In this document: piece by piece, positions 53,144-61,585 of the stretch
Numbering within the stretch: position 1 is the first letter of the stretch
Layout: each line of letters starts with the position of its first letter
Origin: G963665975 sp963665975
Lineage (GTDB): Bacteria; Bacteroidota; Rhodothermia; Rhodothermales; Bin80
Direction: 5' to 3'
Assembly: GCA_963665975.1 (NCBI GenBank)
Contig: OY762508.1
Location: forward strand, 3,162,001 to 3,226,000
Length of the DNA stretch: 64,000 nucleotides
Translations under genes and position numbers: made by a program
The notes under the pieces: model-generated
Seen by the model: the letters and a program-made list of their open reading frames with translations, nothing else
What the model was told of the DNA's origin: nothing
The model's database searches: none

Positions 53144-54622
53144 TCAGGCGATCACATTCCGCACTACGGAGCCATGTACGTCTGTCAGACGATAATCGCG
53201 GCCCTGGAATGGGTACGTAAGGCGTTCATGATCAAATCCCAACAGGTGCAGAATTGTTGCTTGCAAATCGTGGACATGGACGCGACCACTGATGCCGGAA
53301 TATCCTATTTCGTCGGTTTCGCCGTGTGTGACTCCTCCTTTGACGCCGCCGCCGGCGAGCCACATCGTATAGGCATCGCTATGATGGTCGCGCCCCACGA
53401 ATGGGTTATCCTGGCCGCTTCTGTTTTCCAGCATGGGAGTCCTGCCAAACTCGCCGCCCCAGATGACGAGTGTTTCATCCAGGAGCCCCCGCTGGTGCAG
53501 ATCGCGTAAGAGGGCGGTTACCGGTCGGTCTGTTTCCCTGCATCGGTCCACGAATCCCACGTTCAGCGCTTCGCTGGCGCCGGCTCCGTGAGAGTCCCAG
53601 CCCCAGTGGAACAGTTGCACGAAGCGTACACCACGCTCCACGAGCCGCCTGGCCAGCAGGCAGTTATTTGCGAACGATGTCACGCCTGGTTCCGTGCCAT
53701 ACATTTCGTGGATGTACGGCGGTTCCTTGTGGATGTCCATGGCCTCCGGTACAGAGGTTTGCATGCGGAAGGCCATTTCGTACTGGGCAATGCGCGTGAG
53801 GATTTCCGGGTCGCCTACTTCCTCGTGCTGCTGCCGGTTGATTCGCGTGATCGCGTCAATGGACTGGCGCCGGAGGTCCGCGGGGATGCCGTCGGGGTTG
53901 GACAGGAATAACACAGGGTCTCCCTTTGATCGGCACTGCACACCCTGGTATACCGTGGGGAGAAATCCGCTTCCGTACACGCTGGCTCCTGCGTCCGGCG
54001 CCACGCCCCCAGAAAGGAGTACGACGAAAGCTGGCAGATTTTCATTCTCTGTGCCGAGTCCATACGTTACCCATGCCCCCATACTCGGCCGACCCAGACG
54101 CGGACTGCCCGTTTGCACCAGCAGTTGCGCAGGCGCGTGGTTGAACTCGTCGGTGTGGATGGCCTTCAAGAAGGCCACATGATCCACCACCTGCGCAAAA
54201 TGAGGCAGGTGATGCGATATCCAGGCTCCGGATTCGCCATACTGTTGGAAGCTGGCTTGCGGTCCAAGCATCTTCGGTACACCTCGAATAAAGGCAAACC
54301 GTTTGCCTTCCAGCAGCGAATCGGGGCATTGCTCTCCGTCCAGGCGCGCCAGTGTTGGTTTGTAGTCGAACAATTCGAGCGGTGATGGCCCTCCCGCCAT
54401 GTGCAGGAAGATCACCCGCTTGGCTGTAGGCGTAAAGTGGGGAGACCGCTGTGCAAGCGGATCTGTGGCAACCATCCTGTAGGCGGACGGCTCAAGGCCC
54501 GGCGTGCATCCTCCCAGAGACGCGAAGGCGATGGCGCCCAGCCCGGTCCCGCACGTTCTCAGGAAGTGCCTGCGGGTTACGCTACATAGATGCGCATGTC
54601 TCGCTTCTTCAAGAAGATTCAT
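53144..54622 (-). CDS. DUF1501 family protein, Tat-exported (copy 1)
   Basis: A 492-residue protein with a twin-arginine signal ('TRRHFLRTCGTGLGAIAF', ending near 'GGC'). The DUF1501 family, related to the alkaline phosphatase/sulfatase fold, is shown by 'VIFLHMAGGPSPLELFDYKP', 'RRLVERGVRFVQLFHWGWDSH', 'LVIWGGEFGRTPMLENRSGQDN' (in part), 'GRDHHSDAYTMWLAGGG' and the C-terminal 'YPFQGRDYRLTDVHG'. The His/Asp residues could bind metal. Activity is not established; genes are regularly paired with DUF1553 proteins. It starts 16 bp after the DUF1553 stop. Confidence 0.88.
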   Translation of the reverse strand: MNLLEEARHAHLCSVTRRHFLRTCGTGLGAIAFASLGGCTPGLEPSAYRMVATDPLAQRSPHFTPTAKRVIFLHMAGGPSPLELFDYKPTLARLDGEQCPDSLLEGKRFAFIRGVPKMLGPQASFQQYGESGAWISHHLPHFAQVVDHVAFLKAIHTDEFNHAPAQLLVQTGSPRLGRPSMGAWVTYGLGTENENLPAFVVLLSGGVAPDAGASVYGSGFLPTVYQGVQCRSKGDPVLFLSNPDGIPADLRRQSIDAITRINRQQHEEVGDPEILTRIAQYEMAFRMQTSVPEAMDIHKEPPYIHEMYGTEPGVTSFANNCLLARRLVERGVRFVQLFHWGWDSHGAGASEALNVGFVDRCRETDRPVTALLRDLHQRGLLDETLVIWGGEFGRTPMLENRSGQDNPFVGRDHHSDAYTMWLAGGGVKGGVTHGETDEIGYSGISGRVHVHDLQATILHLLGFDHERLTYPFQGRDYRLTDVHGSVVRNVIA

Positions 54623-54638
54623 GGGTTTCTCAGTTCCC

Positions 54639-57140
54639 TTATTGCTTCATAACGAACGCATCAAGGTTCAAGATAGCATTTGCGGCCACCGTTGTCGCTG
54701 CGAGCTCCGCCGAATGGTATCCACCGCTGATTGCATAGGCGTCGTCCGGGGACGCGCCATAATGGTCAAGGGCTTTGTCATATAGTGCTCGGAGGGACGC
54801 CAGTTCGTTTACGGTTGGTGAATGGGCGAGCGCCAGCTCATATCCGGTCGTGAGCTGTGCGTCGGGATCCGGGTCGGTGGCTTCGTCGACCATCCGTCGG
54901 GCCAGCGCCTGCGCCGCTTCCACGAATACGGGATCGTTCAGGGAGACCAGCGCCTGCAACGGGGTGTTCGTGCGCACTCGCCGAGAGACACAGAATTCGC
55001 GGCTGGGGCTGTCAAACGTCGCCATGGACGGGTAGGGGACCGTGCGTCGCCAGTACGTGTACAGGCCTCTTCGATAGCGATCATCATCGGTGCTTGTCTC
55101 CCACCGGGTGTTGTCGTAGGGATTCTGCCACAGCCCATCCGGCTGCGGAGGCTTTACGCTCGGACCATACATTCGGTCACTCAATAGCCCGCTGACTGCG
55201 AGCGCCTGATCGCGGATCTGTTCCGCGCTCAATCGAAACCGCGGGCCTCTTGCGAGGAGGCGGTTCCGGGGATCACGCTCCAGCAGGTCGCGGCTGATGG
55301 CGGAGCTCTGCCGATAGGTGGCGGAGGTTACAATATCCTTGATGATGGCCTTCATGCTCCAGTTGTATTCGTGCATGAAGGTGATGGCTAGATGGTCGAG
55401 AAGCTCAGGATGCGATGGCGGCTCTCCCTGTGTTCCGAAATCTTCCAGGGATTCGACGATACCGGCGCCAAACAGCTGCTCCCAAAAACGGTTGACCATC
55501 ACGCGGGCTGTCAGCGGATTGTCCATGCTGACGAGCCATTGCGCCAGGCCCAGCCGGTTGCGGGGAGTCTCCGGTGGCATTTCCGGAAGGGCCGCTGGAA
55601 CTCCTGCCGTAACGGCGTCTCCCTTCAGCAGGAAGCTGCCGCGCTCGAATACATACGTACTGCGCTGGCGTCTGGCGGGAAGCTCTCGCATAATCGGTGT
55701 CAGGACGGGTTCCAGCGCAGCGAGGGCTTGTTGCTTCTCTCCCCGCACCTTGCGCAGGTCAGAAATTCGCGGATCCGGGGTGATTTCGGCGTAAATGGCG
55801 TTCAGAAATGCCTCCTGTCCTATGTCGCGCTCTTCCACGGGAATAGCAACAATGCGACGCACCTCATTCTGTGATCTTCCCGGCACCTGGCCGACCACCT
55901 TAGGATCATCCAACTGGTCTTCCCAGACCCGCCGGGCTGCTGTAACGTCCGGTTCGGCGGCAGCTGCGCGCAATTCGTCTTCCAGTTCCCGAATCTCTGC
56001 CAGGAGCGCTTCGCCCGCTTCGCGATCGGCATCCTCGAAATGAGGCATCGTCGGCATTTCGTTATCCTGATCCCAGTCTTCGGTATTGTTGAAGAATGCA
56101 AAGAATTGGTAGTAGTCTTCGTGACGGAAGGGGTCATAGGGGTGTCCATGGCACTGTACGCATCCAAAGGAGGTGCCCTGCCACACCTCCCATGTCGTAT
56201 TGACCCGATCAATGACAGCGGCCACACGAAACTCCTCGTCGTCCGTTCCTCCCTCCGTGTTCGTCATGGTATTCCGGTGGAACGCTGTGGCTACAAGCTG
56301 CTCTTCAGTAGGAGTAGGCAGCAGGTCGCCGGCGAGCTGTTCAATGGTGAACTGGTCGAACGGCATGTCCGCGTTGAATGCCCGGATGACCCAGTCGCGA
56401 TAACGCCAGATCGTGCGTGGAATATCTTTTTCGTACCCCTTCGAGTCGGCATATCTAGCAAGGTCAAGCCACATGGATGCCCACCGTTCCCCGAATTGGG
56501 GTGACGCCAGGAGGTTATCCACGAATGCCTCATAATCGACAGTGTCTGGATTTGTGCACGCGGCCAGTACGTGTTCTGCAGCTGGCGGCAGGCCGACCAA
56601 GTCCAGGCTGACTCTCCGTAGCATTGTCGGACAGTCCGCCTGCATGGAGGGTGTGAGCCCTTCTTCGTCTATTCTTGCGAGGATGAAGGTGTCCAGTGGT
56701 TTTCTAGGCCAAGAGGGGTCGGATACGGCAGGAATCTCCGGATTCTGTGGGGCCACATAGGCCCAATGGGGATCCCACGGTGCGCCGTCGTCGATCCATT
56801 GCCCCAACAGACGTACTTCTTTGTCGGTCAGCGGATCATTTTCCTGCGGCATTCGCTCGTCAGTACTAACGTGACTCACGCGTTGCATGAGCTCACTTGC
56901 GCCAGCGTCAAATGGAACGATGGCGGCCTTCCCTGACTTGCCGGGGAGGAGTGCTTCCGCGCGGAACAGCAGATTCAGGTCACCCTGACGCCGTATGCCG
57001 CCGTGGCAGGCTACGCAACGTTCGTTGAGAATCGGACGGATATCCCGGTTGAAGTCTACCTCATTGGAGCCTGTGCAGGACAGTCCAGCCAGGAGCACGG
57101 CCGCCATGGCCATGCCGCGGGTGAGCCTAATGAGGAGCAT
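54639..57140 (-). CDS. PSCyt1 - DUF1549 - DUF1553 protein (planctomycete-type cytochrome c)
   Basis: An 833-residue exported protein. A hydrophobic signal runs to about residue 22; a single-haem PSCyt1 domain follows ('CVACHGG', Cys42, Cys45, His46, then 'SVDERMPQ'-like 'TDERMPQENDPL'). DUF1549 covers about 125-330 ('WASMWLDLARYADSKGYEKD' and 'FGCVQCHGHPYDPF', with a second CxxCH in 'VQCHGHP' form), and DUF1553 about 470-800 ('MVNRFWEQLFGAGIVESLEDFG', 'RLLARGPRFRLSAEQIRDQAL'). The ATG at 57140 is preferred because the longer frame overlaps the next gene. Together with DUF1501 it is thought to act in electron transfer or carbohydrate use; exact role unknown. Confidence 0.87.
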   Translation of the reverse strand: MLLIRLTRGMAMAAVLLAGLSCTGSNEVDFNRDIRPILNERCVACHGGIRRQGDLNLLFRAEALLPGKSGKAAIVPFDAGASELMQRVSHVSTDERMPQENDPLTDKEVRLLGQWIDDGAPWDPHWAYVAPQNPEIPAVSDPSWPRKPLDTFILARIDEEGLTPSMQADCPTMLRRVSLDLVGLPPAAEHVLAACTNPDTVDYEAFVDNLLASPQFGERWASMWLDLARYADSKGYEKDIPRTIWRYRDWVIRAFNADMPFDQFTIEQLAGDLLPTPTEEQLVATAFHRNTMTNTEGGTDDEEFRVAAVIDRVNTTWEVWQGTSFGCVQCHGHPYDPFRHEDYYQFFAFFNNTEDWDQDNEMPTMPHFEDADREAGEALLAEIRELEDELRAAAAEPDVTAARRVWEDQLDDPKVVGQVPGRSQNEVRRIVAIPVEERDIGQEAFLNAIYAEITPDPRISDLRKVRGEKQQALAALEPVLTPIMRELPARRQRSTYVFERGSFLLKGDAVTAGVPAALPEMPPETPRNRLGLAQWLVSMDNPLTARVMVNRFWEQLFGAGIVESLEDFGTQGEPPSHPELLDHLAITFMHEYNWSMKAIIKDIVTSATYRQSSAISRDLLERDPRNRLLARGPRFRLSAEQIRDQALAVSGLLSDRMYGPSVKPPQPDGLWQNPYDNTRWETSTDDDRYRRGLYTYWRRTVPYPSMATFDSPSREFCVSRRVRTNTPLQALVSLNDPVFVEAAQALARRMVDEATDPDPDAQLTTGYELALAHSPTVNELASLRALYDKALDHYGASPDDAYAISGGYHSAELAATTVAANAILNLDAFVMKQ

Positions 57141-57258
57141 GGAGGGACTGTCACAGCGAAACCTGCGTTTTACGACACAGGTTCGACCCAGGTGGCGATG
57201 CAACTGCAGCTTATAACGTAAGCCTGCCATGAGATAGCAACGTGGAACGAGTTTACTG

Positions 57259-58677
57259 TTATGCCAGCACGTCCGGCACAACATGGCCGTGCACGTCGGT
57301 CAGGCGATAGCGGCGCCCCTGATGCTTGAAGGTAAGCCGTTCGTGATCAATGCCGAGCAGGTGGAGCAGCGTGGCCTGAAAATCGTGGACGTGGACGGGA
57401 TCACGAACGATGTTATAGCCGAATTCGTCTGTTTCGCCATAGCTCATCCCTGCACGGACTCCTCCGCCGGCCATCCACAGCGAAAAGCACCGGGGGTGAT
57501 GATCACGCCCGTAGTCTGCGTCGGTCAGTCGCCCCTGGCAATAGTTTGTGCGGCCAAACTCGCCGCCCCAGATCACAAGCGTGTCATCGAGTAAGCCGCG
57601 CTGCTTGAGGTCTAGTACGAGCGCCGCAGACGCTTGATCGGTTTCCTGGCACTGCTGCCGGATCCCTGCCGGCAGGCCGCCATGGTGATCCCAGCCCTGG
57701 TGATAGAGCTGGACAAATCGCACGCCCCGTTCCACGAGGCGGCGTGAAAGGAGACAGTTGGCTGCAAACGTTCCAGGATTGCGAGCATCATTCCCGTAAA
57801 GGTCGAAGATGTGGTCCGGTTCGTCTGAGAACTCCATGACTTCGGGGACGGAAGTCTGCATGCGGTACGCCATTTCGTACTGTGCGATGCGGGCTTCGAC
57901 GGCGTGATCCTGTTGCAGGTGGTGAAGTTCGCGGAGCCGATCCAGCATTTTGCGGCGACTTGTCCGCGAAATCCCTTCCGGGTTATTCAGGAAGAGTACG
58001 GGATCTTTACCGGACCGGAACTGGACTCCCTGGTGCAGGGAAGGAAGGAAGCCGTTACCCCACAAGCGCGAATAGAGTGGTTGCCCCCCTTTGTTCTTGG
58101 TGATGAGGACACAGAACGCTGGCAGGTTTTCACTGTCGGCACCGAGGCCGTAACTGAGCCAGGATCCAAACGAGGGACGCCCGGCGATTTGCGAACCGGT
58201 CTGAAAGAAAGTAATTGCCGGGTCATGGTTAATGGCTTCGGTGTGCATCGACTTGATGAAGCACAGCTCATCTGCGATGCGGGCGGTGTGCGGCATTAGT
58301 TCGCTAACCCACGCGCCACTATCTCCGTGCTGTTGGAATGCGAAGTGGCTCCTCGCCAGTGGCAGCGAGTTCTGAAAGCCGGTCATGCCTGTGAGTCGTT
58401 GTCCTCGGCGTACAGAGTCTGGCAGTTCCTCGCCGTGCATGGCATTGACGACGGGCTTGTAGTCGAAGAGCTCGAATTGTGACGGGCCCCCACTTTGGAA
58501 TAGATAGATGACACGCCGGGCGCGGGCCACATGGTGCGGGATGCCCAGGGTCCCATCTATGCGCGGATCCAGGGGATTCAGCAGAGTGGACAAGGCAGCG
58601 CCTCCGAGCCCAAGGCCCAGACGAGCAAGGAAGTCCCTACGGCTTGTCAGAGAAGTATAATTGTGGCAGGCATGCAT
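57259..58677 (-). CDS. DUF1501 family protein, Tat-exported (copy 2)
   Basis: A 472-residue paralogue of the other DUF1501 gene. The twin-arginine signal is 'SRRDFLARLGLGLGGAAL'. Family segments match copy 1: 'VIYLFQSGGPSQFELFDYKP', 'RRLVERGVRFVQLYHQGWDHH', 'LVIWGGEFGRTNYCQG', 'GRDHHPRCFSLWMAGGG' and 'FKHQGRRYRLTDVHG'. The start is the ATG at 58677 (MHACHNYTS); the open frame continues nine codons upstream. It is the first gene of the DUF1501-DUF1553-DUF1501-cytochrome-sulfatase run on the minus strand, so its promoter should lie in 58678-58800. Confidence 0.88.
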   Translation of the reverse strand: MHACHNYTSLTSRRDFLARLGLGLGGAALSTLLNPLDPRIDGTLGIPHHVARARRVIYLFQSGGPSQFELFDYKPVVNAMHGEELPDSVRRGQRLTGMTGFQNSLPLARSHFAFQQHGDSGAWVSELMPHTARIADELCFIKSMHTEAINHDPAITFFQTGSQIAGRPSFGSWLSYGLGADSENLPAFCVLITKNKGGQPLYSRLWGNGFLPSLHQGVQFRSGKDPVLFLNNPEGISRTSRRKMLDRLRELHHLQQDHAVEARIAQYEMAYRMQTSVPEVMEFSDEPDHIFDLYGNDARNPGTFAANCLLSRRLVERGVRFVQLYHQGWDHHGGLPAGIRQQCQETDQASAALVLDLKQRGLLDDTLVIWGGEFGRTNYCQGRLTDADYGRDHHPRCFSLWMAGGGVRAGMSYGETDEFGYNIVRDPVHVHDFQATLLHLLGIDHERLTFKHQGRRYRLTDVHGHVVPDVLA

Positions 58678-58976
58678 GGACAATTCTGCATAAAGACCAT
58701 ACAATATAGAATCGCGCCGGGATTATTTGTACATCCTGGTGTTCTGCGGTGCGAGTCGATAGCGTTCTCACCAGGCCTATGTCTGGGATCAGGTGTCTTG
58801 CGATTGTGTCTCGACATCGTGACGTCTTCATCGCTTGGGGCGTTTGCTTACACCATGCAAGAGTGTACGTCAATCCGATGCGTCCTCAGATGAAGGAAAC
58901 GCCAGGAAAGCGCTGCGACGGGCGACCGCGGCCAGAAACCCGGCGCCAGTCCATGACTGGACGCGACATTGATCGG
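58678..58976. other. Spacer between the DUF1501 cluster and the MBL operon
   Basis: About 300 bp with no credible coding frame on either strand. It should contain the promoter for the minus-strand DUF1501 cluster and the 3' end of the MBL-operon transcript. No clear terminator hairpin was found. Confidence 0.4.
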
Positions 58977-60062
58977 CTATTGTCCAGACATGTCGCGCAG
59001 GTGACTAGCCCTTCCAAAGGTCTCGACCGTCCACTGCGTCTCGGAGCCAATTGTTCGTCTAAGACGGACCATATTGTTGAGTCGCGACTGTCGACGAAGT
59101 CGGATGCCGGATTCCCGGAGGGTTCTCTTAACCATGTTGCTTCGTCTCACGGGGGCTCGCAATGATAATTCAGGCCTCGCGGTTGAATAGGCGTTCGTCG
59201 TGTATGAAAGAATACGCTGCATGTCTTGTGGATTCGGCAACTCTCTGCCACCTCTTTGCCAGGGCGTCAATATTGCGATGGGATTGGGAATCATCATTTT
59301 TTCCCAGACTCTCGCATCGTGGGCGCTTTTTGCGCCGTGGTGCGGGATTTTGAATACTGACGCCCTCCCGTCAGGACGTGTTGGATTTTCTATTAAGGGT
59401 GCCCAACCGCGCTTCGCCAAATCGGCGCCAAGCAACAACGCGATGTTGTCTACTTGTATCCAAAGCACGACGGAAACGTCGTTGGGAGAAAGATTGGGAA
59501 TTCGAGTCTTGCTCTTACCTTCTTCGGGCAAAAGGCGATGAACGACACGCAAGAAGTCAAGATAGTCTGCGTCGTTGGGGGAGAGCGACCAGATTTCGCA
59601 ACCGCCGTGCATATAAACTCGACGGTTGGCGAGCGCCAAAGTTGGGGTCGACTCTGCTCCAACAAGCTGTGAGACCACGCGATAAATTTCTCGGACTCCA
59701 GAACCGGTAGCGGAATGATGATGCCCCTCCAACGCTCGAGTCACGGTTAGAAATTCTTGTTCACAAAGCACACTGGCGCAACAAAATGTAGCCTCATGAC
59801 AAACCTCCACCAATGCCGCTATCCCTCGAATATGATCGTCGTGCCAGTGGGTTGCTACGATCAGGCGGACAGCCTGCGCCGGGTCAACGCCGATACCCTG
59901 CAAGTACCGAAGCGCGCTCGGTATACTTTCTTCATCAAGACAAGAGTCAACGAGCACCCAAAGTCCGTCACCAATGTGCAAAACGATGCTTTCGCCGTAA
60001 CCGGGACCGATCAGTGTGATTTCGAATTCGTCAACGCCGGGAGGCGTTCCTATTTCTGTCAC
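58977..60062 (-). CDS. Metallo-beta-lactamase-fold hydrolase, unknown substrate
   Basis: A 361-residue soluble protein. The MBL metal motif H-x-H-x-D-H is His72-Trp-His74-Asp-Asp76-His77 ('ATHWHDDHIRG'), and 'LLLGADLAKRGW' and 'FKIPHHGAKSAHD' provide the later metal residues. The overall plan is like the ComEC-type extracellular MBL domain, but with a basic C-terminal tail ('RRQSRLNNMVRLRRTIG') that could bind nucleic acid (inference). No signal peptide. The start is GTG at 60062, which overlaps the TGA of the gene before it (bases GTGA), a sign of translational coupling; an upstream start adds 11 residues. Last gene of a three-gene operon. Substrate not known. Confidence 0.8.
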   Translation of the reverse strand: MTEIGTPPGVDEFEITLIGPGYGESIVLHIGDGLWVLVDSCLDEESIPSALRYLQGIGVDPAQAVRLIVATHWHDDHIRGIAALVEVCHEATFCCASVLCEQEFLTVTRALEGHHHSATGSGVREIYRVVSQLVGAESTPTLALANRRVYMHGGCEIWSLSPNDADYLDFLRVVHRLLPEEGKSKTRIPNLSPNDVSVVLWIQVDNIALLLGADLAKRGWAPLIENPTRPDGRASVFKIPHHGAKSAHDARVWEKMMIPNPIAILTPWQRGGRELPNPQDMQRILSYTTNAYSTARPELSLRAPVRRSNMVKRTLRESGIRLRRQSRLNNMVRLRRTIGSETQWTVETFGRASHLRDMSGQ

Positions 60063-60640
60063 AGCTTCATTGCCTGAACGGCCTCGTGCGCCCAAGTCTT
60101 ACCATCTTTCCAATCCTCCTTTGTGATGGTCGGTAGGTCACGAAACACGATGTGCGATACTCTTCTCTTTGTGCCCGCCGGAGTGCGCTCGTAGCCGATT
60201 ACCCAGCGGAAAATACTTCCCAACCGCATCTTGGAAACATCTTCGTCTGAAATTTCAGCCATAGGAATGACTGCTTCCTCTCCTATGCAAGTGTCGCCAC
60301 CCGTCAGGTCGACCAAATCCGCTACGAAATCATCGTTATTAATTTCGCGTACATATCCTTCCCATTGCTGCCGCGCGATAAACGTTACTACCGATTCGGG
60401 CAGATACGTTCTTGCCGGTAAGTTGAGCAGTCGAGCGCGATAATGCACGCTGTATTCACGATGAGACGTTGAACTTGATTCATCCTGATTGCACACACTG
60501 GTCTTTACAGAATTTGCTCCATCCACCTGCGCCATCAATATGATGACTTGATCCACGTTTTGGATCAAGTCATCGCTGGAGCTCCGCTGAACGCTGGTCG
60601 GTCCCGCAGGCGGGTTAGCAAGTTGAGTCGAATTAAGCAA
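60059..60640 (-). CDS. Conserved-looking protein of unknown function, middle gene of the MBL operon
   Basis: A 193-residue soluble protein I do not recognise. The N-terminal ~60 residues are polar and low in complexity (Ser/Asn/Gln rich); the rest looks like a compact alpha/beta or beta-barrel domain with 'HYRARLLNLPARTYLPESVV', 'WEGYVREINNDDFVADLVDL' and 'SIFRWVIGYERTPAGTKRRV', that is, alternating hydrophobic strands. No catalytic motif is evident. The start is TTG at 60640, three bases after the stop of the gene before it, with GAGGG within that gene's last codons as ribosome-binding site. Its stop overlaps the MBL start by 4 bp, so the pair are made together. Confidence 0.65.
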   Translation of the reverse strand: MLNSTQLANPPAGPTSVQRSSSDDLIQNVDQVIILMAQVDGANSVKTSVCNQDESSSTSHREYSVHYRARLLNLPARTYLPESVVTFIARQQWEGYVREINNDDFVADLVDLTGGDTCIGEEAVIPMAEISDEDVSKMRLGSIFRWVIGYERTPAGTKRRVSHIVFRDLPTITKEDWKDGKTWAHEAVQAMKL

Positions 60641-60643
60641 GAG

Positions 60644-61342
60644 CTATCCCTCGTGGTTTTGCGCCAAGGACATGAGATGGTCGATGATGCCATCGCTTCG
60701 CGTGAGTGATGTATCGAAGTTGTCCTTGAAAAGTTTCGCAAAAAGCCTCCGTGCTTTAGAACCGGCCTCATCCATTGCGTAATGATCGTTGACTTGAACG
60801 TAGATGCCTGAGGCGGGATCAATCTGTGCGGATGGTTGAACCGTGACGTTGATCATACCGCCACTTGGTCGTTCCGGCAGATTGACTTGTGTCATGGTAA
60901 GCGATGTCATTCCGCCATGCTGTCCGTCAGGTGCCAGCTTTTGGCCCCAATCTCCCCACGGCGCCACGGGCGCCAACCTTCTTCCGATTCGATCTCTCAC
61001 AGCCATACTGGACACCTTGAAATGCACGGTTCGGTTGATTCCGAATGCTGTGAGAGGCGCATGGTGTAGATGTTCTTCAAACACGCGCAAGACGAAGTCG
61101 TAAAGACGAATATGAGGCTCCTGTTCGGTCCGAACTATAAATCGTTCCGGAGTGACCTCCAGGCGAAGCCAGTCCGCAGAAAACGCGGTAATCTGATTGC
61201 TAGCAACATGCAATTGGGCATTCGTCGCGATAGCATTAGATAGGACACCATGCCAACCGAACCAAGCAGGCGTGAATGTAGCGGGATTAAATGTACCACG
61301 CAGGACGACTTCCGCGCTGCTAATCTCAGGCGCAATCCGCAT
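60644..61342 (-). CDS. Protein of unknown function, first gene of the MBL operon
   Basis: A 232-residue soluble protein without signal or membrane segments and of no family I can name. It opens with 'RIAPEISSAEVVLRGTFNPATF', then 'FGWHGVLSNAIATNAQLHV', strands and 'DFVLRVFEEHLHHAPLTAFG', 'GINRTVHFKV', and ends in a helical part ('GSKARRLFAKLFKDNFD'). The alternation suggests a two-strand/helix repeat fold. The start is the ATG at 61342 with AGGAGGA seven bases upstream, a strong ribosome-binding site; the frame continues nine codons earlier but without one. It heads the operon and is divergent from the S41 peptidase gene. Confidence 0.65.
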   Translation of the reverse strand: MRIAPEISSAEVVLRGTFNPATFTPAWFGWHGVLSNAIATNAQLHVASNQITAFSADWLRLEVTPERFIVRTEQEPHIRLYDFVLRVFEEHLHHAPLTAFGINRTVHFKVSSMAVRDRIGRRLAPVAPWGDWGQKLAPDGQHGGMTSLTMTQVNLPERPSGGMINVTVQPSAQIDPASGIYVQVNDHYAMDEAGSKARRLFAKLFKDNFDTSLTRSDGIIDHLMSLAQNHEG

Positions 61343-61585
61343 ACTGCTTATCCTCCTGGTATTATCCAACGAGCGAGTGGCAAATTAGGCAAGGTGGAGG
61401 AGATGCTCTTGTGTTGTAGGAGTATTAAGGGGCCTCACGCCTTCGATTTCGGCGTCTGCAGGTAGTCGGAACCTCGAAAATAGCGTACGTTTGATTGTCC
61501 TTAGATAGAGAAAGAACGGAGTTTTCGGGACGGTTGTCAACCTGAACCAGTGTAGTCTCCCGTAGTTAGTGCTTGCCCAACGTGG

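Noticed and set aside
53144..58677. The two DUF1501 genes as an assembly duplication
   Set aside because: They share family motifs but differ at most other positions and in length, so they are old paralogues, not a repeated contig piece.
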